Shown: positions 1-7,938 of the stretch, piece after piece
Layout of the letters: the number at the start of each line of letters is the position of its first letter
How positions within the stretch are numbered: position 1 is the first letter of the stretch
Assembly: GCF_015863205.1 (NCBI RefSeq)
Contig: NZ_JACBXQ010000005.1
Span: forward strand, 124,001 to 188,000
From: Facklamia lactis
GTDB lineage: Bacteria > Bacillota > Bacilli > Lactobacillales > Aerococcaceae
Length of the DNA: 64,000 nt
Direction: 5' to 3'
The notes under the pieces: generated by a model
The model's database searches: none
The model's input: only the letters and a program-made list of their open reading frames with translations
What the model was told of the DNA's origin: nothing
Program-made: the position numbers and the translations under genes

Positions 1-461
1 AACGCGGCATCACTGCGAATTCCAATTCCTGGCTCGTATTAGGTAGCTTGTTGTTAGGATACTCACTTGCGATGCTATTCAATAGCTTTATGACCATGCT
101 TATTTCCTGTCTAGTTCTAAACATTAGTCTAGCTAACCTTGCTCCATTATTAATTATCATCTTGAGTATGGCTTTCTTCTATAATGGTCTGATGATCTTC
201 CTCTTCCGATATATTAAAGATAGCCGCATTATATTAGGGTTTGGTTTTCTGATTCCCACTCTCATGTTTATTATGACCTTTATTGGAAAAGAACTTGATC
301 AATTCGAAATGATCAAATATTTAAGTCCTTTTCACTGGGTCTTTCAATACATCGATCGTGGAGACTTTTGGACCACCATCCCCATTGTCTTACTCTACGC
401 TGGCGTTTTATTCACAGCAGGTTCCTTCAAAGTCGAAAGACTGCTAGCCAACAAAAAATAA
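1..461 (+). CDS. ABC-2 type transporter permease, C-terminal part (partial)
   Basis: The reading frame is open from the left edge of the window, so only the last 150 or so residues are present. They hold about five hydrophobic segments and end in a short basic tail (VERLLANKK), the layout of the C-terminal half of an ABC-2 membrane subunit that works with an ATPase to export a substrate. The ATPase would be expected upstream, outside the window. The family call rests on overall hydrophobic pattern and not on a diagnostic motif, so the substrate is unknown. The gene ends in a strong hairpin shared with the convergent fru operon. Confidence 0.6.
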   Translation, partial: RGITANSNSWLVLGSLLLGYSLAMLFNSFMTMLISCLVLNISLANLAPLLIIILSMAFFYNGLMIFLFRYIKDSRIILGFGFLIPTLMFIMTFIGKELDQFEMIKYLSPFHWVFQYIDRGDFWTTIPIVLLYAGVLFTAGSFKVERLLANKK

Positions 462-502
462 AAAAGACATCCGCTTAGTTTTTAGCTAAGCGGATGTCTT
501 TT
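461..502. terminator. Bidirectional rho-independent terminator
   Basis: Perfect inverted repeat with arms AAAAGACATCCGCTTAG and its complement around a short T-rich loop. A-run and T-run flank both sides, so it serves the partial permease and the convergent fruA. Confidence 0.9.
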
Positions 503-510
503 ATGAAGGA

Positions 511-2496
511 TTATTCATAGCGATTTCCAGAACGACGGCGGAAGAAGTTTAATAATAAAGCACTTACCAAGCCGCCCACCAGCCAAGCAATGAGATACAT
601 CATCGGGTTCGTCACTCCTCGAGCTGCTACCGCAAAGATTCCACCATGTGGCACCAAACTCACACAATTAAAGGCCATTGATAGCGCCCCTGCCACTCCA
701 GCTCCCAATGCGAGACTTGGAATCACATGAAGGGGATCGGCCGCCGCAAAAGGAATCGCCCCTTCTGTAATAAAGCCAGCTCCCATGACATAATTCACAT
801 ATGCAGAAGAACGTTCAGCTGGCGACCAAAGACGACGTCCAATCGTCGCCGCAAGTCCAATTGCCAATGGAGGAACCATCCCGCCTACCATGACAGCGGC
901 CATCACATCAGATCCTCCGCCCTGAGCTTGAGCCACTAGTGCTGTTCCTGTTACATAGGCAGCCTTATTAATTGGCCCTCCCATATCAATCGACATCATC
1001 GCCCCTACAACGAAGCCAAGTAAGATCCCCCACTCTTGCGGAATAGAATTGATGGCATTAATCAAGGCGTTCATCACAGCCCCCATTGGACCATTCACCA
1101 CAAATAGCATCAACACTCCCATCAATAAGATACCCAGAACTGGGAAGATAAAGATGGACTTCATTCCTTCTAAAGACTTCGGCATCCAGGCAAAAAGTTT
1201 TTGTAATAGCTTAATAATGGCCCCTGCTAAGAAACCAGCCACTAAAGCACCTAAAAACCCGGAAGGAACAGCATTCTCAAAGATTCCCTCTGGAGTAAAA
1301 CCTGAAAATTTAGAAGGATCAGCCAAAATCCCTCCCATAATCCCCAATACCAAACCTGGACGATCGGCAATTGATTGACCAATGTAACCTGAAAGAATCG
1401 GTAACATCATGGAGAAGGCTAGTCCTCCAATCGTTTTCAATGTCTGAGCAATTATATGATACTCTGGACTCGATGGATCAGCAGAATTAATCCCCCAGAA
1501 GAAAGATAGCGCTGTTAAAATTCCTCCCGCAACCACAAAAGGTAACATATGAGAAATTCCGTTCATCAAATGCTTATAAATTTGACGTCCCCAGCTCTCT
1601 GCTTCCTCGTCTTCTATTTCTTCATTAACAGCCTGATGATCAGCGTGATAAATGGGTGCCTTGGCTTGAGCCGCTTGAGCCAGTAATTCATCCGCCTTGT
1701 TAATCCCATCCGCTACTTTTCTAATGATCACTGGCTTTCCATCAAAGCGAGCCATTTCCACTTGCTTATCTGCTGCCACGATAATCGCTGACGCTTTTTG
1801 AATATCGGCTTGTGTTAATTTATTAGCAATACCTGCTTGTCCATTTGTTTCCACTTTAATAGGAATTCCTGCTGCTTGAGCAGCTGCCTTTAATTTCTCT
1901 TCAGCCATAAAGGTATGCGCAATACCAGTCGGACAAGCTGTTACCGCAGCAATAAAAGGAACTTCTTCATCAGACTGAGTAGCCACACTCTCTTTTGAAG
2001 CATTATTTACAGAAGTGGCTACTGTCTCTTCACGATCTTCCACTTCTTCATGTTCTTGGAAAATTTCAACAACTTCTTTAGCCGTATTCGCTGCAAGTAA
2101 CTGGTCAGAAACGCCCTCTTTCATTAAGACTTTCGATAAGGATGCCAGCGCTTGAAGATGATCACTTGACCCTCCTTCAGGAACCACAATCATAAAAATT
2201 AAACGCGCATCTTGACCGTCAAAAGATTGCCAAGGAATCCCTCGTCTTGAGCGACCGAATACAATCGTTGGACTTTTAACACTTGCCTCTTGAGCATGAG
2301 GCATCGCAATGCCATTTCCCACTCCGGTCGTTGATTGTTCTTCTCGAGCCATTAATTTTTCAATTAAGGCGTCAAGATTCTCCACTCCACCGACTTCTTC
2401 TAAATTTTTTGCCAGATAGCGAATCGTATCTGACTTGCCGTGTGTTTTTAAATCTAAATCCATAGCTTCCACATTCAATAAATCTGCTATTCGCAT
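511..2496 (-). CDS. fruA: Fructose PTS transporter, fused EIIA-EIIB-EIIC
   Basis: Imports fructose and phosphorylates it to fructose-1-phosphate using HPr-P. The 661-residue protein has the order IIA (about 1-150, phosphorylatable His67 in GIAMPHAQ), an acidic linker, IIB (about 180-280, Cys188 in ACPTGIAHTF) and IIC (about 300-650, eight or more membrane segments). Length and order match the Firmicutes FruA fusion. It is the last gene of fruR-fruK-fruA: its ATG overlaps the fruK stop as TAATG, implying translational coupling. The DeoR-type repressor at the head of the operon and the repeat operator before it imply induction by fructose-1-phosphate. Confidence 0.95.
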   Translation of the reverse strand: MRIADLLNVEAMDLDLKTHGKSDTIRYLAKNLEEVGGVENLDALIEKLMAREEQSTTGVGNGIAMPHAQEASVKSPTIVFGRSRRGIPWQSFDGQDARLIFMIVVPEGGSSDHLQALASLSKVLMKEGVSDQLLAANTAKEVVEIFQEHEEVEDREETVATSVNNASKESVATQSDEEVPFIAAVTACPTGIAHTFMAEEKLKAAAQAAGIPIKVETNGQAGIANKLTQADIQKASAIIVAADKQVEMARFDGKPVIIRKVADGINKADELLAQAAQAKAPIYHADHQAVNEEIEDEEAESWGRQIYKHLMNGISHMLPFVVAGGILTALSFFWGINSADPSSPEYHIIAQTLKTIGGLAFSMMLPILSGYIGQSIADRPGLVLGIMGGILADPSKFSGFTPEGIFENAVPSGFLGALVAGFLAGAIIKLLQKLFAWMPKSLEGMKSIFIFPVLGILLMGVLMLFVVNGPMGAVMNALINAINSIPQEWGILLGFVVGAMMSIDMGGPINKAAYVTGTALVAQAQGGGSDVMAAVMVGGMVPPLAIGLAATIGRRLWSPAERSSAYVNYVMGAGFITEGAIPFAAADPLHVIPSLALGAGVAGALSMAFNCVSLVPHGGIFAVAARGVTNPMMYLIAWLVGGLVSALLLNFFRRRSGNRYE

Positions 2497-3425
2497 TATT
2501 TTTCCTCCTTTAATTGACTTACTTCCACTTCATTAATCAACTGATGAATCATCTCTCCATTCGCAATACCCACTGAAAAAGCCGTTGCTGATCCCGCAGC
2601 AGCTCCTTGTCTCAAACTCTTCTCATAAGATTGAGAGTGTTCAAATTCAGCCATAAAACCTGCTAACATTGAATCTCCAGCCCCTACTGAATTAATAACC
2701 TTTCCTTTTGGCGTTCCAGAACGATAGATTTTACCTTCTTCACTAACTAAGACAGCCCCCTCTCCACCTAAGGAAACCAGAACGTTTCTTGCCCCCCTAT
2801 TTTGTAATTCTTTTGCATAACGAATCACTTGTTCAATACTCTCAATGGCTAAGTTAAAAATCTCTGACAATTCATCCCGATTCGGTTTAATAATAAAAGG
2901 ACGGTGTACTAAACAAGCTGTTAATAAGTCGCGATTCGTATCCAGAATAAATTTACTACCTTTTAATTGACAGAGCGCAGCAATCTGAACATAATCATCA
3001 GCAGACATACCGGGCGCCATATTACCAGCTAGAAAGACATGATCCTCTTCGCTTAACCTTTCTTCTAAGTAATGATACAAGCGAGCAAAATCTTGGGCTT
3101 TAATTGTAGGACCCGCTCCGTTAAACTCTGTCTCTAAATCACTTTTCAACTTCATATTGATCCGAGTGACGCCCTCTACCTCAATAAAGTGATGAGAGAT
3201 TGACTGTTTCTCTAACTCTGCTTTTAAGTAATCACCTGTAAAACCCGCACTAAAGCCGGTTGCGATAGAGCGGACACCCAGGTTATTCAAGAGAACTGAT
3301 ATATTGATTCCTTTCCCCCCGATAACATAATCTTCCTTTTGGATACGATTGAGTTGACCTAATTTGGCATCTTCCACTTGAACAACGTAATCCAAGGCCG
3401 GATTAAAAGTTATTGTATAATTCAT
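2496..3425 (-). CDS. fruK: 1-phosphofructokinase (PfkB family)
   Basis: Phosphorylates the fructose-1-phosphate delivered by FruA to fructose-1,6-bisphosphate. The 309-residue protein carries both PfkB signatures: GGKG at 36-39 near the N-terminus and the GAGD anion hole/catalytic Asp motif at 248-251 (SVGAGDSMLAGF). It starts directly after the fruR stop and overlaps fruA by one base. Tagatose-6-phosphate kinase is a paralogous alternative, but the fruA context decides for 1-phosphofructokinase. Confidence 0.95.
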   Translation of the reverse strand: MNYTITFNPALDYVVQVEDAKLGQLNRIQKEDYVIGGKGINISVLLNNLGVRSIATGFSAGFTGDYLKAELEKQSISHHFIEVEGVTRINMKLKSDLETEFNGAGPTIKAQDFARLYHYLEERLSEEDHVFLAGNMAPGMSADDYVQIAALCQLKGSKFILDTNRDLLTACLVHRPFIIKPNRDELSEIFNLAIESIEQVIRYAKELQNRGARNVLVSLGGEGAVLVSEEGKIYRSGTPKGKVINSVGAGDSMLAGFMAEFEHSQSYEKSLRQGAAAGSATAFSVGIANGEMIHQLINEVEVSQLKEEK

Positions 3426-4172
3426 TTATGCCTCCATTATCTGTGTGTCTGTTCGATAGTTGCTAAGCATTTGGGCATTCATTCCAGAACTAATAATGGT
3501 TACTTCATCTAAATCCCCCACTTTCGCAAAAGCCACTTGATCAAATTTTGAAACATCTGCTAAGACAAACGTCCGATTCGCCATCTGGATTCCCGCTTGT
3601 TTAATCATTGCTTCCTCTTCATCAGGGGTTGTCAATCCATATTGCAAATCAATCCCATTAATTCCTAAAAAAGCTTTATGGAAATGATAAGAACGAATTT
3701 GATCTAAAGCTGTCAGGCCAATAATCGCCCTCGTTTCAGACTTGATTTTCCCTCCTAATAGACGAGTTTCAATACCCTTCTCCAGACAGAGTTGCGCATG
3801 ATCGATGCCATTGGTAATAACCCGAACATCCGTTAAATCCAAAGCTTGCAGTAAAGCATAAGTAGACGTTCCAGCATCCACATAAATCGTCTCCTCCGCT
3901 TCTATCAACGAGACCGCCTTCTTCGCCATTTTGCTTTTGAGTTCAGGATTCAAGGCCATTTTTTGATTGACATCTGGTTCATCTGCTAAGCCTTGTCCCC
4001 GCTTAGCTCCTCCATGGACTCTAACTAAATAGTCTCCTTCTTCTAACAAACTCAAATCTCTTCGGATGGTTGATTCAGAAACTTGTAAGGCCTCTACCAA
4101 CTCTTTAACTGTTAGAAATGTTTTTGTTTCTAACGCTTGTAAAATCTGACGATGCCGCTCTTCTGTAAGCAT
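3426..4172 (-). CDS. fruR: DeoR-family repressor of the fructose operon
   Basis: Transcription factor of 248 residues with an N-terminal DeoR helix-turn-helix (VSESTIRRDLSLLEEGDYL) followed by a sugar-phosphate sensing domain of the ribose-isomerase-like fold. I place the start at 4172 (MLTEERHRQIL): GAGGTG sits six bases upstream, and the longer reading frame that reaches 4220 would start upstream of the promoter described at 4192-4220. First gene of fruR-fruK-fruA, so it is probably autoregulated, with fructose-1-phosphate as the likely effector (known for the family, not seen here). Confidence 0.92.
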   Translation of the reverse strand: MLTEERHRQILQALETKTFLTVKELVEALQVSESTIRRDLSLLEEGDYLVRVHGGAKRGQGLADEPDVNQKMALNPELKSKMAKKAVSLIEAEETIYVDAGTSTYALLQALDLTDVRVITNGIDHAQLCLEKGIETRLLGGKIKSETRAIIGLTALDQIRSYHFHKAFLGINGIDLQYGLTTPDEEEAMIKQAGIQMANRTFVLADVSKFDQVAFAKVGDLDEVTIISSGMNAQMLSNYRTDTQIMEA

Positions 4173-4191
4173 TTCCATCACCTCTATTCTT

Positions 4192-4245
4192 ATCATACAT
4201 GCATTTTCTTTCAAAATCAATCAAAAACAATCATTTTCATTCATT
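4192..4245 (-). promoter_or_regulatory. fru operon promoter and repeat operator
   Basis: On the minus strand TTGATT (4220-4215), a 17-base spacer and TATGAT (4197-4192) form a good sigma-A promoter. Its -35 box lies inside a run of TGATTG/TGAATG-type units at 4245-4207, the kind of short direct repeats bound by DeoR-family regulators. This places the transcript start near 4185 and supports the 4172 start of fruR. Confidence 0.7.
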
Positions 4246-4269
4246 TCTTTACGAGTAAATCCTAAAACA

Positions 4270-4307
4270 AAAAAACAGACTTCCAAATATGGAAATCTGC
4301 TTTTTTA
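4270..4307 (-). terminator. Terminator of the MetE-like gene
   Basis: Hairpin with arms built on CAGAyTTCC and GGAAATCTG, one mismatch, followed on the minus strand by a T-run. Confidence 0.8.
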
Positions 4308-4316
4308 TTATTCATA

Positions 4317-5504
4317 TTATGAGCAATGCTTCTCTCGAAGACGTTTCGAAGCTTCTACCATAACCGCTAATTTTTCTTCGATCACCGGATAAGGATTTAA
4401 AGGACGGTTAGCGAACGTTGCAAACCCACAATCAGGGTTCAACCAAATCCTTTCAGGCGGCAAGAATTCAAGCGCCTCTTCTGCTAAAGCCATTATTTGT
4501 TCTACTGATTCTACCACATCGTTACGAGGATTCACCACTCCTAAACCAAGAATGATCCTCTCATCTAGAAAGTTATTATAAAACAACTTGGATACTTCAC
4601 CTGCACGAGGCGTTGAGAACTCCAAAGCCAGCATGTCGACCTTTAATTTATTAAAGAAACTACCCAATTTGTCATAAGCGCCTTCTAATAAGACGGTCTC
4701 ATCCTTAGTCCAGTTCCCTCGACAAACATGCATCGCTGAAATACAGCCTTCAAGTTGATTGATTTCATCCAAAACGGGTTGGATCAGTGACTGGGCAAAA
4801 ACTAATTCTTTGTCAACCTTGACTTTCGCTCCCAAAGTCCCTCAATAGAACGAGGTATCTCCTTCTGCCCGCTGAAAAACCACTTCAGACAAAATTGGCT
4901 CATCAATTTGGATCACACGTGCCCCATTATCATAGAGTCGATGAATTTCATTTTTTAATAAGGCTACAATATCCTGTCCCAATTGACGGCGTCCATCATA
5001 AGCTGAATCCGAAATTCCTTCCACCCACATCGATCGAGTTAATAAATAGGGACTCGGTAAAGTGACTTTATAAGGCTTATCCGTCAATGACTTGATTAAT
5101 TGATGTTCAGTCATGTTTAAATCAGCTTGTGTATCAATTTTTGCCACACAGACGGGACTATTCATCGAATTATCTGCCGCATCCATCTCTTCTAAACTCT
5201 GAACATATTCATCATTATGGCCAAGTAATTCATTAATTTCATCAGTAGAATAGAGTTTGATTCCATCTACTTGATCCGCTACATAAGACATATAATTATC
5301 ACGAGATATTTCACCACTAACTACAATATCAATCCCAACACGATCAAAAAGGTCCATGACAGCTTTTGACTCATCATGAACCAATTTATGATAGTGATCA
5401 CAGTCGCCAGTTTCCTGGCAGGCTTCTTTTGCAGCTAAAAGTTGTGGTGAACGTGGCATCGATCCAATTAAAGTCGTGGCAAACGGCTTAAATGTCGTTT
5501 CCAT
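4317..5504 (-). CDS. MetE-like (UROD/MetE fold) methyltransferase, candidate selenoprotein with in-frame UGA
   Basis: Two reading frames, 5504-4842 and 4835-4317, are in the same frame and separated only by TGA at 4844-4842. Read through, they give one 395-residue protein with UGA at codon 221. The N-terminal part has GSMPRSPQL and QIDEPILSEVVF; the C-terminal part has the MetE-type zinc motif HVCRGNW and NPDCGFATF, so both halves are needed for one COG0620-like active site. The residues around the UGA are TSFY-U-GTLGAK. From memory, actinobacterial relatives have a Cys here (TFMC-type motif), which would fit selenocysteine replacing cysteine. A hairpin follows the UGA (see 4812-4839) and a yedF-type gene lies 30 bases upstream. 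Alternatives: nonsense mutation in a recent pseudogene, or two separate polypeptides with a TTG restart at 4835. The methyl donor and acceptor are unknown. Confidence 0.75.
4812..4839 (-). promoter_or_regulatory. Candidate SECIS element downstream of the MetE-like UGA
   Basis: Immediately after the UGA (4844-4842) the minus strand can form GACTTTGGGAGCGAAAGTC, a perfect six-pair stem with a seven-base loop beginning GGG (4839-4821). A second, overlapping option is GTCA-AGGT-TGAC (4823-4812), whose loop resembles the AGGU of E. coli fdhF. The first loop is closer to the UGA than usual, so which fold is real is open. Confidence 0.5.
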
Positions 5505-5534
5505 GTTCCTTTAACCTCACTTTTCTATTGCCTA

Positions 5535-5876
5535 TTATGGCTCAATTAATAGTTCACTTTCTGTCATAATATCAACCACTTCACGCATTGTTGTAGTTCC
5601 CCCCACCATGATGTGGTTTTCAATTTCATAGTAGTCCGTACAGATGCCACAAGAAAGGATTTTCGCTCCTTTTTCTTCTAAAGCTTTCAAATCTTCAATT
5701 GAGTCTGATCCTTTACAAGATAATTTAACCGCTTCTCCATATAACACAACATGTTTTGGTGCTTTTTCAGTATTCGCTAAAGTATTCAAGAAACCTTTCA
5801 TTAAGTTCTCTGTTAAAGGTTGTTCCCCAGCTCCCATACCTGTACTACGAATAATTACATCATAAGAATTTGCCAT
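5535..5876 (-). CDS. yedF: YedF-type DsrE-domain protein (selenium metabolism associated)
   Basis: Protein of 113 residues resembling the C-terminal DsrE/DsrF-like half of YedF, a family that co-occurs with selenophosphate and selenocysteine genes. Recognisable stretches are EDLKALEEKGAKILSCG, where the conserved Cys lies in the SCGIC motif, and a VGGTTTMREVVDIM tail. The N-terminal TusA-like domain found in full-length YedF is absent, so this is the short form. It is probably the first gene of a two-gene operon with the MetE-like gene 30 bases downstream. Role in delivering or sensing selenium is known only as an association for the family. Confidence 0.75.
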   Translation of the reverse strand: MANSYDVIIRSTGMGAGEQPLTENLMKGFLNTLANTEKAPKHVVLYGEAVKLSCKGSDSIEDLKALEEKGAKILSCGICTDYYEIENHIMVGGTTTMREVVDIMTESELLIEP

Positions 5877-6057
5877 CGTTTAAAACACTCCTTTAGATTT
5901 GATACCTCCATTATATACACCGCCTCTCTTTAAAACTAATTGGCATTCATGATAAGATCTAGGCTTTTATTATATTAACTGATATAAAGCTTCCTTACCT
6001 TTATCTTTTAATAAAAAAGGCTACAATTGACCTATCATGAGAAAAAGGGGTAATAAA

Positions 6058-6396
6058 ATGACAGATTTCAAAGACACTTTACAAAACTGCATGGGCAATA
6101 CTGGAGAATTGGCTAAAATAAGTCCCGATTTCTTCAAAGCTAACGATGAATTAACTAAAATTGCATATGCTAGCGAAACATTGGACATGAAAACCAAGGA
6201 ATTAATCTTCTTATCCTTTGCCATCGCTAAGCAATGTGAATCTTGTATTGCTGTTCATGTCTCAAAATACATCGAAGCAGGTGGCGATCGAGAATCACTA
6301 GCAGAACTTGCGAACCTTTCAATCCTAATGGATGGTGGCCCTGGAATGGTCTATTCGGGCAAAGTCCTCGAAGCTTTTGATCAGTTATCTCAATAA
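6058..6396 (+). CDS. Carboxymuconolactone decarboxylase/AhpD-like protein
   Basis: Small alpha-helical protein of 112 residues with the AhpD-type redox motif CESCIAVH, whose CxxC and following His characterise alkylhydroperoxidase-D-like members rather than true decarboxylases. I choose ATG 6058 because AAGGGG lies seven bases upstream; the ATG at 6037 has no ribosome site. It is divergent from the yedF operon, which would suit a redox or selenium-linked job, but that is inference. Ends in a shared hairpin. Confidence 0.8.
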   Translation: MTDFKDTLQNCMGNTGELAKISPDFFKANDELTKIAYASETLDMKTKELIFLSFAIAKQCESCIAVHVSKYIEAGGDRESLAELANLSILMDGGPGMVYSGKVLEAFDQLSQ

Positions 6397-6423
6397 TTTT
6401 CTATCCAGTTATAAATAACAAAC

Positions 6424-6459
6424 ACAAAAAATCAGGGGCTTTATCCCCTGATTTTTATA
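6424..6459. terminator. Bidirectional terminator
   Basis: AAAAATCAGGGG and its exact complement around a CTTTAT loop, with A/T runs on both sides. Serves the AhpD-like gene and the convergent ECF gene. Confidence 0.9.
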
Positions 6460-6465
6460 TTATTT

Positions 6466-7020
6466 TTAAACCAAATGTTTACGAATAGCTGGCATCTGGC
6501 TAATCCATGAAACAATTAGACATGAAACAATTTTATCAACCATATTAGATACAACTGTTGCCAGAAACGTTGATGTAAACATTGATTGCCCTGAAGCTCG
6601 TAATGCTGCTATAAAAATATCCGTTCCAGATCCAGTAAACCCACCGAATAAAGTTAAACGAATAACGGTTCCAACAGCAGGTGCAATAAGCCCCATCAAA
6701 ATCCCAGCTATGATGGCCTTTATATAAGAAAATTTCCCATTAGAGATAAGCGCCACAATGATTGCAACAGCAATACTAACTAAGGAAAATGGTATTTCCA
6801 CTGCTCCGCCACCTAATACAGCTGCAAGTAGATTAGTAGAAAGACCAGTTAAAACTCCCCAAAAGATACCGAAGTTAGCCGCTATAAAGATCGTACCCAT
6901 TGTATCTAGAAACAACAAAGGAATCGATAATGCAGAAACTGTTCGTCCAATGACCACATTAATAGCAATCGCTAAGGCACACAAAGTAATAATCTTAATT
7001 CTTGACTGTTTATTTTTCAT
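6466..7020 (-). CDS. ECF transporter S component (CD3073-like)
   Basis: Integral membrane protein of 184 residues with about five or six hydrophobic segments and the glycine-rich loops of ECF-type substrate-binding (S) components, which borrow a shared energising module encoded elsewhere. Start chosen at 7020 (MKNKQSRIK) because GGGGG stands six bases before it; earlier ATGs would lie deep inside the upstream gene. It overlaps the TudS-like gene by 11 bases. A TudS-type desulfidase next to an ECF S component is a pairing I recall from clostridia (CD3072/CD3073), suggesting uptake of a thio-compound that the partner then desulfurates. Substrate unknown. Confidence 0.75.
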   Translation of the reverse strand: MKNKQSRIKIITLCALAIAINVVIGRTVSALSIPLLFLDTMGTIFIAANFGIFWGVLTGLSTNLLAAVLGGGAVEIPFSLVSIAVAIIVALISNGKFSYIKAIIAGILMGLIAPAVGTVIRLTLFGGFTGSGTDIFIAALRASGQSMFTSTFLATVVSNMVDKIVSCLIVSWISQMPAIRKHLV

Positions 7021-7510
7021 TTTTTCCCCCTTTGATAAATGTTTCAATTTCATTTGAAAATTTTCCTTCGTCACCTTCACAATAATCAGTTGGAACTTCA
7101 ATAAAGGGAACTTCAAGACCTTGAGTTTTTAACCATTCAAAAATAATTTCCATATAGACGCCTCGTTGATTAGATATTGAACAATTGGGGCTTTGATGAA
7201 TACCAATAATCCCAATAAAATGGTCTCCCTGAGCCAAATACTGTTGAATTTGTTTAAAAATTGGAGACAACCAAATTTGACATCGTTCACGATATCCCTG
7301 AATTTGATTATAATCTTCATACGACATCGGTAAACGATCAGGTCCTAATTCGTTCATTTCCGGACAAGGCATCTGAATAATTCCTATTCCTTTATCAATC
7401 AATATTTTCACAAATGGAAAAGCCCCAGCTGCTCTTTTCTCACCTTTTACTACGGCTAGTTGATTGATTATGCAATGCGAACACAAAACAAATTGACGTG
7501 GATATTCGAT
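7010..7510 (-). CDS. TudS-related putative desulfidase (CD3072-like), probable ATC start
   Basis: Protein of about 166 residues with the N-terminal Cys motif CSHCIINQ, a second Cys in MPCPEMNELGPDR and a third in the SPNCS segment, the cysteine set of DUF523/TudS-type [4Fe-4S] desulfidases that remove sulfur from thiolated bases or related compounds. The start is unusual: AGGAGG (7524-7519) is followed after eight bases by ATC (7510-7508), giving an N-terminus of the usual length; the first normal start codon is TTG at 7486, just before CSHC and far from the ribosome site. Operonic with the ECF S component. Confidence 0.75.
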   Translation of the reverse strand: MEYPRQFVLCSHCIINQLAVVKGEKRAAGAFPFVKILIDKGIGIIQMPCPEMNELGPDRLPMSYEDYNQIQGYRERCQIWLSPIFKQIQQYLAQGDHFIGIIGIHQSPNCSISNQRGVYMEIIFEWLKTQGLEVPFIEVPTDYCEGDEGKFSNEIETFIKGGKNEK

Positions 7511-7938
7511 AGACTTTACCTCCTTTTACAACTATTTACTTGAATCTTCATCATTCTATAAAATTGAAGTGTTTATAACAAATTACTTTTTTCAATAAAA
7601 CTTTATTACTGATGTTATATGAGTCTGAAAATCTTTCTTTCACATTCGAGCTATTCCAGGATACTCCATCATAAAAACTCATAGCAAAAAATTAACTAAC
7701 GTCTTCTTTATAAACCACCTTTCACTTTCAACCATTATGATTTTCTACTGTATGAAAAAAATCATTTATCACTAAGTATGATAAATAAATCACAAAAAGC
7801 AATCATACTTGTCTTCTCCCCTCAAACTTATCTAATAAATTTTTTGTTTTTTTTATCGATCTTTGTATCGTTTAACTACTAGAATATAATAAAACAAAGG
7901 GATAACTTCCCAATAATAATTAACGAAGGGTTGATAAT
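7511..7938. other. Intergenic stretch with promoter of the surface protein
   Basis: No gene found. It holds divergent promoters for the TudS-like gene and the surface protein. The forward promoter is TTGTAT (7863-7868), 16 bases, TATAAT (7885-7890). A short dyad of TTTATCA/TGATAAA type lies near 7767-7788. The rest is AT-rich without recognisable structure. Confidence 0.6.

Noticed and set aside
3426-4220. Longer fruR starting at 4220
   Set aside because: That start lies at the -35 box of the operon promoter.
4317-4835. Separate gene starting with TTG at 4835
   Set aside because: No ribosome site stands before the TTG, the fragment lacks the N-terminal part of the barrel, and it is in frame with the upstream half.
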